Origin: Bacillota bacterium
Lineage (GTDB): Bacteria; Bacillota; Negativicutes; Sporomusales; Sporomusaceae
Direction of reading: 5' to 3'
DNA length: 39,558 nt
Assembly (NCBI GenBank): GCA_023443285.1
Contig: JAEZVB010000049.1
Coordinates: forward strand, 1-39,558
Shown: in pieces, positions 8,881 through 17,654 of the stretch
Position numbering within the stretch: the first letter of the stretch is position 1
Layout of the letters: each line of letters opens with the position of its first letter
Program-made: the position numbers and the translations under genes
Notes under the pieces: model-generated
Seen by the model: only the letters and a program-made list of their open reading frames with translations
What the model was told of the DNA's origin: nothing
The model's database searches: none

Positions 8881-8909
8881 TTGTAAAAATGGGAAAACCT
8901 TGGTATAAT
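8881..8909 (+). promoter_or_regulatory. Sigma-A promoter with extended -10 for the Asp23 module
   Basis: TTGTAA (8881-8886), a 17-base spacer and TATAAT (8904-8909) preceded by TGG form a near-consensus vegetative promoter with an extended -10. It separates the envelope and housekeeping run from the sporulation operon upstream. Confidence 0.8.
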
Positions 8910-8977
8910 AATATAGTTATAAGATATTGATCTAGCTAATAGATATTACTATTCAGATAAGCGTTAGGGGGGTTGGA

Positions 8978-9379
8978 GTGGAGAAGCGAGAACACATCGA
9001 AAAGACTGAGCATAATGATGTTGGTTCTATTCGGATAGCTGATGAAGTAGTTGGTATTATTGCCGGTCTTGCGGCTACTGAAGTGGATGGTGTCGCTGGC
9101 ATGAGCGCTGGTTTAGTTGGCGGTATTGCAGAGATGCTTGGCAAGAAAAACCTTTCAAAAGGTGTTAAGGTTGAGGTCGGCGAACGAGAAGCAGCTGTCG
9201 ATCTATATATCATTGTTGAATATGGTGTTCGCATACCTGATGCAGCTTTGCGGGTTCAGGAAAATGTTAAGCGCGCCATAGAATCAATGACTGGTCTTGA
9301 TGTTGTTGAAGTTAACATTCATGTCCAAGGCGTAGGCTTTGCCCCAGAAGGTAAAGAAGAAGATATCCGGGTTAGGTAA
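8978..9379 (+). CDS. Asp23/Gls24 family envelope protein (YqhY-like)
   Basis: A 133-residue soluble protein of the Asp23 family, which in other Firmicutes is held at the membrane by AmaP and linked to envelope stress or fatty-acid synthesis control. The segments GSIRIADEVVGIIAGLAATEV and VNIHVQGVGF are typical. GTG 8978 is the start, with TTAGGGGGG upstream. It is followed directly by amaP and a DUF2273 gene, the usual partners. Confidence 0.92.
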   Translation: MEKREHIEKTEHNDVGSIRIADEVVGIIAGLAATEVDGVAGMSAGLVGGIAEMLGKKNLSKGVKVEVGEREAAVDLYIIVEYGVRIPDAALRVQENVKRAIESMTGLDVVEVNIHVQGVGFAPEGKEEDIRVR

Positions 9380-9408
9380 ATTAGGAAAGGCCAAGGAAAG
9401 GAGACACC

Positions 9409-9948
9409 ATGGGAATCATTGACCGCATTATTTTATCTATATACACTTTTTTATTGGCATTTTTGTCAATTGCTGTAATTCTCCTGTCTTTACGCCTTAT
9501 TCCTTTGGAATTGGCGGGGACAAGCGTTGCTTACTTATATGGGCAATGGCAAGCTTCGCTGGTTGGAGCTGTTTTTTTCTTGGTAAGTATCAGGCTACTA
9601 TTGGCCGGCCTGCGTTCCCGTAAAGTGAAAGATACAATTGTTCACCATAATGACATGGGTGATGTGCATATTTCTCTTACTGCAGTGGAAAATTTAGTAG
9701 AGAAGGTTGCACGTCATATTCGTGGCGTACGAGGTATTAAGGTTAAAGTTACTTTAGCAAATTCAGGAATTACGGTAAAGCTAAACGCAGTCGTTAGCCC
9801 GGAAAGTCATGTTCCGACCGTGGCCAGCGAGATCCAAAACCGAGTACATGAATACATAAAAAACACCGTTGGTATTGAATTGGCCGATGTCCAAGTTATG
9901 GTAGAAAATATTAGTAATGACTTTAAAGCTAAACAGCGCGTTGAATAG
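9409..9948 (+). CDS. amaP: Alkaline shock membrane anchor protein
   Basis: A 179-residue protein with two N-terminal membrane helices (about residues 8-28 and 46-66) and a cytoplasmic domain that itself resembles Asp23 (VARHIRGVRGIKVKV onward). AmaP is the membrane anchor of Asp23 proteins in Staphylococcus. Start ATG follows AAGGAGACACC. The three-gene unit with the Asp23 and DUF2273 genes supports the call. Confidence 0.9.
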   Translation: MGIIDRIILSIYTFLLAFLSIAVILLSLRLIPLELAGTSVAYLYGQWQASLVGAVFFLVSIRLLLAGLRSRKVKDTIVHHNDMGDVHISLTAVENLVEKVARHIRGVRGIKVKVTLANSGITVKLNAVVSPESHVPTVASEIQNRVHEYIKNTVGIELADVQVMVENISNDFKAKQRVE

Positions 9949-9959
9949 GGGGACTATCG

Positions 9960-10187
9960 TTGGATTCCAAACTCTTAGGGGAAATCTGGCAACAACATAG
10001 CGGTAAGATTCTAGGGGTACTATTCGGCTTTGTCTTTGGCATACTCGTTATAGTTTTTGGCTTTTTCAGCACACTATTTGTAGCTTTATGCGTTGTAGCC
10101 GGATATATTGTAGGTAAACGCATTGATGAAAAAGAAGATATTATGGAAATATTGGACAAGCTGCTGCCGCCAGGATATAATCGGTAG
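9960..10187 (+). CDS. DUF2273 small membrane protein
   Basis: A 75-residue protein with one or two hydrophobic segments (about residues 14-48) containing the pattern GKILGVLFGFVFGILVIVFG. DUF2273 proteins accompany Asp23 and AmaP in many Firmicutes and may be a second membrane partner. TTG 9960 is the start, with AGGGGGA eight bases upstream. The biochemical role is not known. Confidence 0.85.
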   Translation: MDSKLLGEIWQQHSGKILGVLFGFVFGILVIVFGFFSTLFVALCVVAGYIVGKRIDEKEDIMEILDKLLPPGYNR

Positions 10188-10209
10188 TTGCTTTAGAAAG
10201 AGGTAATTT

Positions 10210-10623
10210 ATGAGTCGCAGAAAGGCCCGTGAAATGGCTGTTCAAGCATTATTTCAATTAGATTTTAACTCAGGTGTCTCCAGTGATGAAGCACTTCATT
10301 CTGTTTTTGATGAGCGGGAAGATACAAATGAGACTACCAGACTTTACGCCCAATCATTAGTAGAAGGCACGCAACAAAACCTTGCAGCAATTGATGAATA
10401 CATATCTGAGTTGTCACGGGAATGGAAAATTGACCGTATGGCTGGTGTCGACCGCAATATCGCTAGAATGGCAATTTATGAAATGAAATACAGCCAGGAA
10501 CGCATGGAACCTGGTGTTGCTATTAACGAAGCGGTTGAATTAGCTAAAACTTTTGGCACAGAGGACTCAAGCCGTTTTATTAACGGAATTTTAGGGTCAA
10601 TTGTAAAAAACAAAGAACTATGA
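10210..10623 (+). CDS. nusB: Transcription antitermination factor NusB
   Basis: A 137-residue all-helical protein that with NusE binds boxA RNA and supports rRNA antitermination. The N-terminal SRRKAREMAVQALFQLDF and C-terminal AVELAKTFGTEDSSRFINGI segments are the family signature. The stop overlaps the start of the next gene (ATGA), so the two are translationally coupled. Confidence 0.96.
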   Translation: MSRRKAREMAVQALFQLDFNSGVSSDEALHSVFDEREDTNETTRLYAQSLVEGTQQNLAAIDEYISELSREWKIDRMAGVDRNIARMAIYEMKYSQERMEPGVAINEAVELAKTFGTEDSSRFINGILGSIVKNKEL

Positions 10624-11579
10624 CGAATTGTTCATTAGGGATAGATACCAGCTGTTATACTACCTCAGTGGCAATACTAGATGAGCATGCCCAAGTAATT
10701 GCTGATTGCCGGCGCATTTTAACAGTACATCCAGGTAAGCGTGGCCTTCAACAATCCGAGATGGTATTTCAGCACACCCGCAATCTGCCGGAACTATTTG
10801 ATCAGGCATGTCAGAAGCTTAACAAGCCAGTATGTTTTAAGGCTATTGGGGTCTCCGCTTTTCCAAGGCCACTGCCTGATTCCTATATGCCGGCATTTTT
10901 GGTGGGGAAAGGCTATGCCAAAGTGTTAGCACTTACCCAAGCAATCCCGCTGCATTGCATTAGTCACCAGGAAAATCATATCTTCGCTGGAATCCGATCT
11001 GCTGGCGGCCCTGTAGCTTCCAGTTTTTTAGCTGTTCATTTATCTGGCGGAACAACTGAAATTGTCAAAGTAACACGAGCTACACTTAGCCCTGATTCAA
11101 ATCGTCTAGACATTGAAATTTTGGGCGGCACTCAGGATATCCATGCCGGACAATTAGTCGATCGCATCGGTGTTCTTCTCGGTCTTCAGTTCCCTGCAGG
11201 CCCTCACCTTGAAGCCTTGGCAGCACAGGAAAAGGGTATTAAGATTCCACTAACTATTAGGGACTGCTCGGTAAGTTTTTCCGGTCCTGAGACTTATATC
11301 CGTAAATTAGTAACCCAAGGTACCGAGCCTGCAACAATTGCCGCCTGCGTTGAACAATGTATTGCCCAGGCAGTTACAGCTATGATAAAACAGGCCATTT
11401 CTCGCACTGGGTTTACTGAAGTATTGCTGGTAGGTGGAGTAAGTGCCAATCAATTTATTAGGAAATATCTCATCGATCAACTTGAAATTACTGGTTTAGC
11501 GAAATTGTATTTCCCTAAACCTAGCTATAGTCCTGACAATGCAACTGGTGCCGCTTATTTTGCCTTAATTAGTCAATAA
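10620..11579 (+). CDS. TsaD-like peptidase M22/Kae1-family paralogue
   Basis: A 319-residue ASKHA-fold protein resembling TsaD, the tRNA threonylcarbamoyl transferase subunit. The possible metal site HxxxH is present as HQENH, and the C-terminal SPDNATGAAY resembles TsaD's metal-binding Asp region. The N-terminal motif reads LGIDTSCYTTS, where true TsaD has a DE pair after SC. This points to a paralogue rather than the housekeeping enzyme. It overlaps nusB by four bases and sits where Bacillus has folD. Substrate unknown. Confidence 0.8.
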   Translation: MTNCSLGIDTSCYTTSVAILDEHAQVIADCRRILTVHPGKRGLQQSEMVFQHTRNLPELFDQACQKLNKPVCFKAIGVSAFPRPLPDSYMPAFLVGKGYAKVLALTQAIPLHCISHQENHIFAGIRSAGGPVASSFLAVHLSGGTTEIVKVTRATLSPDSNRLDIEILGGTQDIHAGQLVDRIGVLLGLQFPAGPHLEALAAQEKGIKIPLTIRDCSVSFSGPETYIRKLVTQGTEPATIAACVEQCIAQAVTAMIKQAISRTGFTEVLLVGGVSANQFIRKYLIDQLEITGLAKLYFPKPSYSPDNATGAAYFALISQ

Positions 11580-11656
11580 AACTCTTATGACTTAACTCAC
11601 CATTGTCACCTTCTTTGCATAGTATACAAAAATTGTATATTCCCGGAGGTGACACC

Positions 11657-11794
11657 ATGGTTCCTTATATTCTGACAGGTGCACTAATTGGTTCCATTGT
11701 TGGACATCTAATTCCACCTGGCTATTTTTTTTGGTTCTTGGTGGGAAGTGTTGGTGGCTACCTGGCGCAACGCTGCTTTGGATCCCGCTTTTAG
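11657..11794 (+). CDS. 45-residue small membrane protein, function unknown
   Basis: A short frame starting at ATG 11657 with a strong CGGAGGTGACACC site. The peptide is nearly all hydrophobic: two Gly-rich membrane spans (GALIGSIVGHLI and FFWFLVGSVGGYLA) around a PPG turn, then a short basic end. The Gly spacing suggests tight helix packing. The frame is open from a TTG at 11603, but the ribosome site favours the ATG. It lies after the M22 gene and before a terminator. I recognise no family. Confidence 0.65.
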   Translation: MVPYILTGALIGSIVGHLIPPGYFFWFLVGSVGGYLAQRCFGSRF

Positions 11795-11845
11795 GATAAA
11801 TGCAAAAAAATTCAAGCCGGGCAGAAGGCTTTTAAAACTCTTTAG

Positions 11846-11869
11846 CCAGACTTATGTCTGGTTTTTTTT
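11846..11869 (+). terminator. Intrinsic terminator ending the Asp23-nusB run
   Basis: CCAGAC (11846-11851), TTAT loop, GTCTGG (11856-11861), then eight T. It closes the transcript that starts at the promoter near 8881, before xseA. Confidence 0.92.
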
Positions 11870-11889
11870 GCATTTTTAGGTTATTATTA

Positions 11890-11919
11890 TTAACAGTATA
11901 TTTTAAAAAGTAATACTAT
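11890..11919 (+). promoter_or_regulatory. Weak candidate sigma-A promoter for xseA
   Basis: TTAACA (11890-11895) and TACTAT (11914-11919) are 18 bases apart in a very AT-rich stretch between the terminator and xseA. Base composition makes chance matches likely here. Confidence 0.3.
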
Positions 11920-12009
11920 ATGGTATATATATACATTACGTTACTGTTTGGCAAACCAGTGCTGTGTCGAAAGACAGATATATTGCAAAATATTAGGTGG
12001 AGTAATTCT

Positions 12010-13224
12010 ATGAATAACATCTTTACCGTTACTGATTTAACTAAATATATCAAAAGCGTATTTGACCGGGATCCAAAACTAATATCAGTTTTTGTTAAAG
12101 GTGAACTTTCTAATTTCAAAAGTCATTATTCCGGTCATTGTTATTTTACCCTTAAAGATGCCGGTGCACAGATTAAAGGTGTTATGTTCAAAAGCCGGGC
12201 ACAATTTTTAAAATTTGAGCCGCGAGATGGAATGAAGATTATCGCTTACGGTCAAATCACCGTATTTGAAAGGGATGGTCAGTATCAGCTTTATGCCGAC
12301 CAATTAATTCCTGACGGTGTAGGAGAACTAAGTATTGCATTTAACCAGTTAAAGGAGAAGTTAGCTGCAGAAGGTCTATTTGATGACAGCCGCAAAAAAA
12401 AGCTATCCCTTTTACCTAAAGCAATAGGCGTCGTAACTTCACCTACCGGTGCTGCCCTGCGAGACATTATTACCGTTGCCAAGCGTCGCCACCCCGGTAT
12501 ACCCCTTATCTTATACCCGGTTCAGGTTCAAGGAGTAGAAGCGCCCGGTCAGATTGTACAGGCCATTCGCGATTTTAACAATTTAAAAAATGTAGATGTA
12601 ATCATTGCCGGTCGTGGTGGTGGTTCAATTGAGGAACTGTGGGCCTTTAATGATGAACAAGTTGTGCGGGCAATAGCTGCTTCTCATATTCCTATAGTGT
12701 CGGCCGTTGGACATCAGACGGACTATACCTTAGCTGATTTTGCCGCCGACTGCCGAGCGGCAACACCTTCTCAAGCAGCGGAAATTGTCGTACCCGATGT
12801 ATATGAACTAAAAAGATATATTACAACACTCCAGACTATGCTGGAAAGCAATATACGGTCATATATCAAAGAGCGCCGTCAAGTCACCAGCCAATTACGA
12901 AATAACGCAGTCTTTGCTCAGCCCGAAAAACTTTTTGCGGACAAAAGACAATTAATTGATTCTTACATGGAACGTCTGGGACAGTCGGTACATAAAATTA
13001 TTGCTGCGAAACAACAGATTTTAAAAATAAATGCAGAAAAACTGGCAGTATTAAATCCTCTGGCTGTTCTTTCCAGAGGCTACAGCCTTGTTCGCACTCT
13101 AGACGGACAAGTCGTCACCGATGCCAGCCAAGTAAAAATAGAACAGCAATTAGATATTACTTTACATAAAGGAAAGCTTACTGTTTTAGTTAGTAAGACA
13201 AAGGAGGGTTTATATGGCCGGTAA
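12010..13224 (+). CDS. xseA: Exodeoxyribonuclease VII large subunit
   Basis: A 404-residue protein: N-terminal OB-fold (about residues 1-100, with GELSNFKSHYSGHCYFTLKD), catalytic domain (GVVTSPTGAALRDI, AGRGGGSIEELWAF, SAVGHQTDYTLAD) and a long coiled C-terminal region. With XseB it degrades single-stranded DNA to oligonucleotides. The frame extends upstream to 11920, but ATG 12010 has TTAGGTGGAG upstream and gives the usual N-terminus. It overlaps xseB by eleven bases. Confidence 0.96.
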   Translation: MNNIFTVTDLTKYIKSVFDRDPKLISVFVKGELSNFKSHYSGHCYFTLKDAGAQIKGVMFKSRAQFLKFEPRDGMKIIAYGQITVFERDGQYQLYADQLIPDGVGELSIAFNQLKEKLAAEGLFDDSRKKKLSLLPKAIGVVTSPTGAALRDIITVAKRRHPGIPLILYPVQVQGVEAPGQIVQAIRDFNNLKNVDVIIAGRGGGSIEELWAFNDEQVVRAIAASHIPIVSAVGHQTDYTLADFAADCRAATPSQAAEIVVPDVYELKRYITTLQTMLESNIRSYIKERRQVTSQLRNNAVFAQPEKLFADKRQLIDSYMERLGQSVHKIIAAKQQILKINAEKLAVLNPLAVLSRGYSLVRTLDGQVVTDASQVKIEQQLDITLHKGKLTVLVSKTKEGLYGR

Positions 13225-13468
13225 AGTAAGTAAACAAAAAGATGTATTTTTTGAGGAAGCTCTTGGCAAATTAGAAGTAATTGTGAAGCAATTAGAAGCC
13301 GGTGAATTACCACTTGAAGAGGCCTTAGATAAATTTGGTGAAGGAATATTCAATGCTAAGTTATGTTTTGAGAAATTAAATGCTGCCGAAACCGAAGTGG
13401 ATAAAATTCTTCGACAAGAACAGGGACGCTTGATTGAACAGCCATTAAACCTAGTGGAGGATAAATAA
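13214..13468 (+). CDS. xseB: Exodeoxyribonuclease VII small subunit
   Basis: An 84-residue helical protein with the family pattern FEEALGKLEVIVKQLEAGEL, followed by LEEALDKFGEGI. Several copies bind the C-terminal region of XseA. ATG lies inside the end of xseA with AAAGGAGGG upstream, showing translational coupling. ispA follows after one base. Confidence 0.95.
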   Translation: MAGKVSKQKDVFFEEALGKLEVIVKQLEAGELPLEEALDKFGEGIFNAKLCFEKLNAAETEVDKILRQEQGRLIEQPLNLVEDK

Positions 13469-13469
13469 T

Positions 13470-14357
13470 ATGAAAGCAGATGTTTTGAGAGAATACTGTC
13501 AAAGTAAAATTGGATTAATTGATGCAGCGCTTTCGCAATATATTCCCACAGACATCTATCCACCCATCATATATGAAGCAATGCGTTATAGTTTGTTTGC
13601 TGGTGGCAAACGATTGCGTCCTATTATGCTTATGGCTGCTGCTGATGCCGTTGGCAGTGATGGTAGTGATTTTTTACCAGTAGCTTGTGGCCTGGAGATG
13701 ATTCATACCTATTCTCTTATTCATGATGATCTGCCGGCCATGGATAATGATGATTTCCGTCGAGGCAAACTTACTAACCATAAGGTGTACGGCGATGGAA
13801 TAGCTGTTTTAGCTGGTGACGGCCTCCTGACAGCTGCTTTTTCTACCATGTTGTCACAAACTAACGTACAGCCTCAAATACTAATCAAAGTGGTTGCTGA
13901 AATAGCGGCTGCTGCCGGCCCGGCCGGAATGGTTGGCGGTCAGGCAGTTGATCTTATTTCTGAAGGTAAAATCATTGATGCCAAAACTCTCCAATATATC
14001 CATCAGGCTAAAACCGGAGCCCTATTTAAGACAGCTTTGCACTCAGGAGCTTTACTTGCCGGCGGCAGCCAGCAGCAAGTGGATGCTTTAACCAACTATG
14101 CCTCACAATTTGGCTTAGCGTTTCAAATCACTGATGATATTTTGGATGTGATTGGAACTGAAGAAAAAATTGGAAAACCTGTTGGCAGTGATAAAAAAAA
14201 TCATAAAGTTACTTACGTGACACTGCACACACTTGACGGAGCCAAACAGTTAGCCGGCCAGGCAGTAGACCAAGCACTTCACAGTCTTTGTAGTTTTGGA
14301 TCAGAAGCTGACATACTACGAGAATTAGTTGCACAATTAATAAATCGGGAAGCCTGA
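13470..14357 (+). CDS. ispA: Polyprenyl diphosphate synthase (farnesyl/geranyl type)
   Basis: A 295-residue trans-prenyltransferase that condenses IPP with allylic diphosphates. The first Asp-rich motif is DDLPAMDNDD and the second is DDILD, both complete. FAGGKRLRP near residue 45 binds IPP. The position after xseB and near dxs is the conserved Firmicutes arrangement. The site GTGGAGG lies nine bases before the ATG. Chain length cannot be set with confidence from sequence alone; farnesyl diphosphate is likely. Confidence 0.94.
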   Translation: MKADVLREYCQSKIGLIDAALSQYIPTDIYPPIIYEAMRYSLFAGGKRLRPIMLMAAADAVGSDGSDFLPVACGLEMIHTYSLIHDDLPAMDNDDFRRGKLTNHKVYGDGIAVLAGDGLLTAAFSTMLSQTNVQPQILIKVVAEIAAAAGPAGMVGGQAVDLISEGKIIDAKTLQYIHQAKTGALFKTALHSGALLAGGSQQQVDALTNYASQFGLAFQITDDILDVIGTEEKIGKPVGSDKKNHKVTYVTLHTLDGAKQLAGQAVDQALHSLCSFGSEADILRELVAQLINREA

Positions 14358-14367
14358 GGTGTAATCC

Positions 14368-14826
14368 ATGCTCGAGTTCCTAGTCGGAATAGGACAGAAT
14401 ATTATCTTAATGACAGCTTTGACCTCTTGGTTTACAGCCCAACTGCTAAAAACCATGACATCCTATTGGCGTCATGGTGCATTTAATGCCGAGCGTCTTA
14501 TTGGTGCCGGCGGCATGCCTAGTTCTCATACAGCGCTGGTAGTTAGCCTTGCTGTCAGTATTGGCCTTCGGGAAGGAATTGAATCAGACCTCTTTGCACT
14601 AGCCGTAATCTTGGCAGGTATAGTAATGTATGATGCTGCTGGAGTACGCCGGGCTGCAGGCCGGCAAGCTAAAGTAATTAATAAATTGGTACGTGAGCTA
14701 AGAGTTGAGCACAAAGTTCGGGAAACCCGTCTAAAAGAGCTTTTAGGCCATACTCCCCTTGAAGTTTTGGGTGGAACGGTTCATGGCGCACTAGTAGCCT
14801 ATGCATTTTATGTATTTTATAGATGA
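14368..14826 (+). CDS. YuiD-like divergent PAP2 family membrane protein
   Basis: A 152-residue membrane protein of the divergent PAP2 (acid phosphatase/vanadium haloperoxidase-related) family. The motif GGMPSSHTALV (about residues 48-58) holds the conserved Ser-His. MYDAAGVRRAAGRQA follows a central helix. Hydrophobic segments are near residues 8-24, 55-90 and 130-150. A role in lipid or isoprenoid phosphate metabolism is plausible given its place between ispA and dxs, but is not established. Confidence 0.87.
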   Translation: MLEFLVGIGQNIILMTALTSWFTAQLLKTMTSYWRHGAFNAERLIGAGGMPSSHTALVVSLAVSIGLREGIESDLFALAVILAGIVMYDAAGVRRAAGRQAKVINKLVRELRVEHKVRETRLKELLGHTPLEVLGGTVHGALVAYAFYVFYR

Positions 14827-14843
14827 TTGTTAATATTTAGTTA

Positions 14844-14852
14844 TGCTATAAT
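14844..14852 (+). promoter_or_regulatory. Extended -10 promoter candidate for dxs
   Basis: TGCTATAAT is a perfect extended -10 element. A TTGTTA lies at 14827-14832, but the 14-base spacer is too short for a standard -35. The site is 83 bases before the dxs start. Confidence 0.5.
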
Positions 14853-14934
14853 ATGTTTGGTAAAGAGACATTTAATTTAATATACCACTAATAACAACTT
14901 ACCTGATCCCAGTCAGAGAAAGCGGGGAACTAGT

Positions 14935-16827
14935 TTGAATAGACTGCTTGACAGTATCAATAGCCCACAGGATTTTAAACACTTTTCCGTAGCCCAATTG
15001 GAACAGCTCGCAGAAGAAATCCGCGAGCTTCTTATACATACAGTTGCTGCTAACGGCGGTCATTTGGCGCCTAATTTGGGAGTTGTAGAACTGACACTGG
15101 CTCTGCACAAAATGTATAATAGCCCCAAAGACAAATTTATTTGGGATGTCGGCCATCAAGCCTATGTACACAAAATTTTAACAGGCCGTCGCGCCGATTT
15201 TCCCACTCTTCGTACAGTTAACGGTATCAGTGGTTTTCCCAAGCGCTCTGAAAGCCAGCACGATGCTTTTGGAGCCGGACATTCCAGCACTTCGATATCC
15301 TCGGCCTTAGGGATAGCATTAGCCCGGGATATATCAGGAGAAAAATACAATGTAGTTGCTATAATTGGCGATGGTTCGCTAACTGGCGGTGAAGCCTATG
15401 AGGCACTTAACCACGCCGGTCATCTTGGTGTAAATTTTACGGTCATTTTAAATGATAACGAAATGTCTATAGCCAAGAATGTTGGTGCTATTTCTGAATA
15501 CCTAGCAAAAATGCGTACAGCACCGACATATTCAAAAGTTAAACGTGATATTGATTTTTTACTGCGCAGTATTCCGGCCATCGGTGAGCATGTTGCCAAA
15601 ACCGTTGATCGCTTAAAAGGCAGCCTAAAATATCTTTTAGTCCCAGGTATATTATTTGAAGAACTAGGCTTTACTTATTTTGGTCCTATTGACGGACATA
15701 ATATTCCATCAATCTTGGATGTACTTGATAAAACTAAGAGCATAAAAGGGCCAGTACTAATTCACATGGTAACCCACAAAGGTAAAGGGTATTTACCTGC
15801 CGAAACTAATCCCGATAAATTTCATGGGGTAGGGCCCTTTTGCGTGGAAACCGGCGAAATAAAAAAGTCAAATAATGCACCACCATCTTATACCCAAGTA
15901 TTTGGCGATGCGCTAGTTAAGCTAGCTGAGCGTAATACTGATATTGTCGCAATAACTGCTGCCATGCCTGATGGCACAGGCTTAAAGAACTTTTCCATAA
16001 AATTCCCTAATCGATTTTTTGATGTTGGCATTGCCGAGCAACATGCCGTTACGATGGCCGCTGGTCTGGCTACGCAGGGGAAGCGTCCGGTAATCGCCAT
16101 ATATTCAACCTTTATGCAGCGTGCTTATGATCAAATTTTGCATGACGTATGCCTTCAGAACCTGCCTGTTATTTTTATGTTAGACAGGGCAGGTATTGTA
16201 GGAGAAGATGGGGCAACTCATCATGGTGTATTTGACTATTCTTTCTTACGGCATATTCCTAATATCGTTGTTATGGCTCCCAAAGATGAGAATGAACTCC
16301 AAAATATGTTGTATACTGCAACCGAGCTAAACGCACCTGTCGCCATTCGCTATCCACGTGGCAGCGGTGTCGGGGTAGAGCTGCAGTCTGAATATACCAA
16401 GCTAGAAATCGGCAAAGCAGAAATTTTAAGTTTGGGAAAAGATGTTGCTTTACTAGCTGCTGGCGCTATGGTAGACCCATGCAAAAAAGCTGCCGCACTA
16501 TTAGCTGAGAAAGGAATTGCCGCCAGCGTCGTGAATAGTAGATTCATAAAACCGTTAGATGCACAGATGCTCCGCCAAATGGCTCGTGATACCGGTGTTA
16601 TTGTTACAGTTGAAGATAATGTTATCACAGGAGGTTTTGGTTCGGCAGTACTAGAATATATTAATTCACAAAATCTTAATTGGGTAAAGGTATTGCGGCT
16701 CGGACTACCTGACAAGTTTATTGAACATGGATCTCGCAGTTACTTATTAAATAAATATTCCTTAAATGCCCAAGGCATCGCAGACAGTATTGAAACCTTT
16801 ATCCGGCAGTTTGGAGCGCATAAATGA
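14935..16827 (+). CDS. dxs: 1-deoxy-D-xylulose-5-phosphate synthase
   Basis: A 630-residue thiamine diphosphate enzyme joining pyruvate and glyceraldehyde 3-phosphate, the first step of the MEP isoprenoid pathway. The cofactor motif GDGSLTGGEAYEALNHAG is at about residues 145-163, and the pyrimidine-binding segment with the catalytic Glu is EQHAVTMAAGLA. Length is full. The start is TTG 14935, with AGCGGGGA six bases upstream. The stop overlaps tlyA by four bases. Confidence 0.97.
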   Translation: MNRLLDSINSPQDFKHFSVAQLEQLAEEIRELLIHTVAANGGHLAPNLGVVELTLALHKMYNSPKDKFIWDVGHQAYVHKILTGRRADFPTLRTVNGISGFPKRSESQHDAFGAGHSSTSISSALGIALARDISGEKYNVVAIIGDGSLTGGEAYEALNHAGHLGVNFTVILNDNEMSIAKNVGAISEYLAKMRTAPTYSKVKRDIDFLLRSIPAIGEHVAKTVDRLKGSLKYLLVPGILFEELGFTYFGPIDGHNIPSILDVLDKTKSIKGPVLIHMVTHKGKGYLPAETNPDKFHGVGPFCVETGEIKKSNNAPPSYTQVFGDALVKLAERNTDIVAITAAMPDGTGLKNFSIKFPNRFFDVGIAEQHAVTMAAGLATQGKRPVIAIYSTFMQRAYDQILHDVCLQNLPVIFMLDRAGIVGEDGATHHGVFDYSFLRHIPNIVVMAPKDENELQNMLYTATELNAPVAIRYPRGSGVGVELQSEYTKLEIGKAEILSLGKDVALLAAGAMVDPCKKAAALLAEKGIAASVVNSRFIKPLDAQMLRQMARDTGVIVTVEDNVITGGFGSAVLEYINSQNLNWVKVLRLGLPDKFIEHGSRSYLLNKYSLNAQGIADSIETFIRQFGAHK

Positions 16828-17639
16828 CAGAGCGTACGAAAGAACGTCTTGATGTATTATTAGTGGAAAAAGGTCTGGCTACTAGCCGCGAACGGGCTAA
16901 AGCCTATATTATGGCCGGTCTTGTCACCGTTGATGGTCAAAAGGTAGATAAAGCCGGTACAGTAATCCCTACCAAATCCAACATCGTTGTGCATGGTGAC
17001 AATATTGGCTATGTTAGCCGCGGAGGGCTCAAACTAGCCAAAGCTCTCACTCATTTTAAGCTTGAACTAACAGGCAAAGTTATGGCTGACGTTGGTGCTT
17101 CAACAGGGGGGTTTACTGATTGTGCCTTGAAAAATGGCGCCGCCAAAGTATACGCCATTGATGTCGGCTATGGTCAACTTGCCTGGGCACTCCGCACAGA
17201 TGAGCGAGTAATAAATATGGAACGCACCAACATCCGCAATGTGCGCCCAGAGGATTTACCTGAGCTACTGGATTTTGCTTCTATCGATGTTGCCTTTATT
17301 TCCCTAGATAAAGTATTGCCGGTAGTAAAAACATTACTCAAACCACAGGGTACTGTAATCGCACTCATTAAGCCACAATTTGAAGCAGGCCGGGACAAAG
17401 TCGGAAAAAAAGGAGTAGTGCGTGATCCGGCTATTCATCGTGAAGTTATTAACAATGTTCTAAGAATTGCTAAGTTTCAACAACTCACACCTTTAGGTCT
17501 GACGTACTCACCGGTAAAAGGCCCTGAAGGTAATATTGAATACCTGTTATATCTAGCTAATTATTCAGACGTAGAAATAGTGGATGAGTTAGCCATAGCT
17601 GCAGTAGTAGCAGAAGCTCATACCAACTTAACGGGATGA
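16824..17639 (+). CDS. tlyA: TlyA-family rRNA 2'-O-methyltransferase (YqxC-like)
   Basis: A 271-residue protein with an N-terminal S4 RNA-binding domain (RLDVLLVEKGLATSRERAKA) and an FtsJ-type methyltransferase domain (SAM site DVGASTGGFTDCAL). TlyA enzymes methylate ribose on ribosomal RNA and are often mislabelled hemolysins. It overlaps dxs by four bases and is followed after 15 bases by nadK. Confidence 0.93.
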   Translation: MTERTKERLDVLLVEKGLATSRERAKAYIMAGLVTVDGQKVDKAGTVIPTKSNIVVHGDNIGYVSRGGLKLAKALTHFKLELTGKVMADVGASTGGFTDCALKNGAAKVYAIDVGYGQLAWALRTDERVINMERTNIRNVRPEDLPELLDFASIDVAFISLDKVLPVVKTLLKPQGTVIALIKPQFEAGRDKVGKKGVVRDPAIHREVINNVLRIAKFQQLTPLGLTYSPVKGPEGNIEYLLYLANYSDVEIVDELAIAAVVAEAHTNLTG

Positions 17640-17654
17640 CGGAGGAACACAGTT

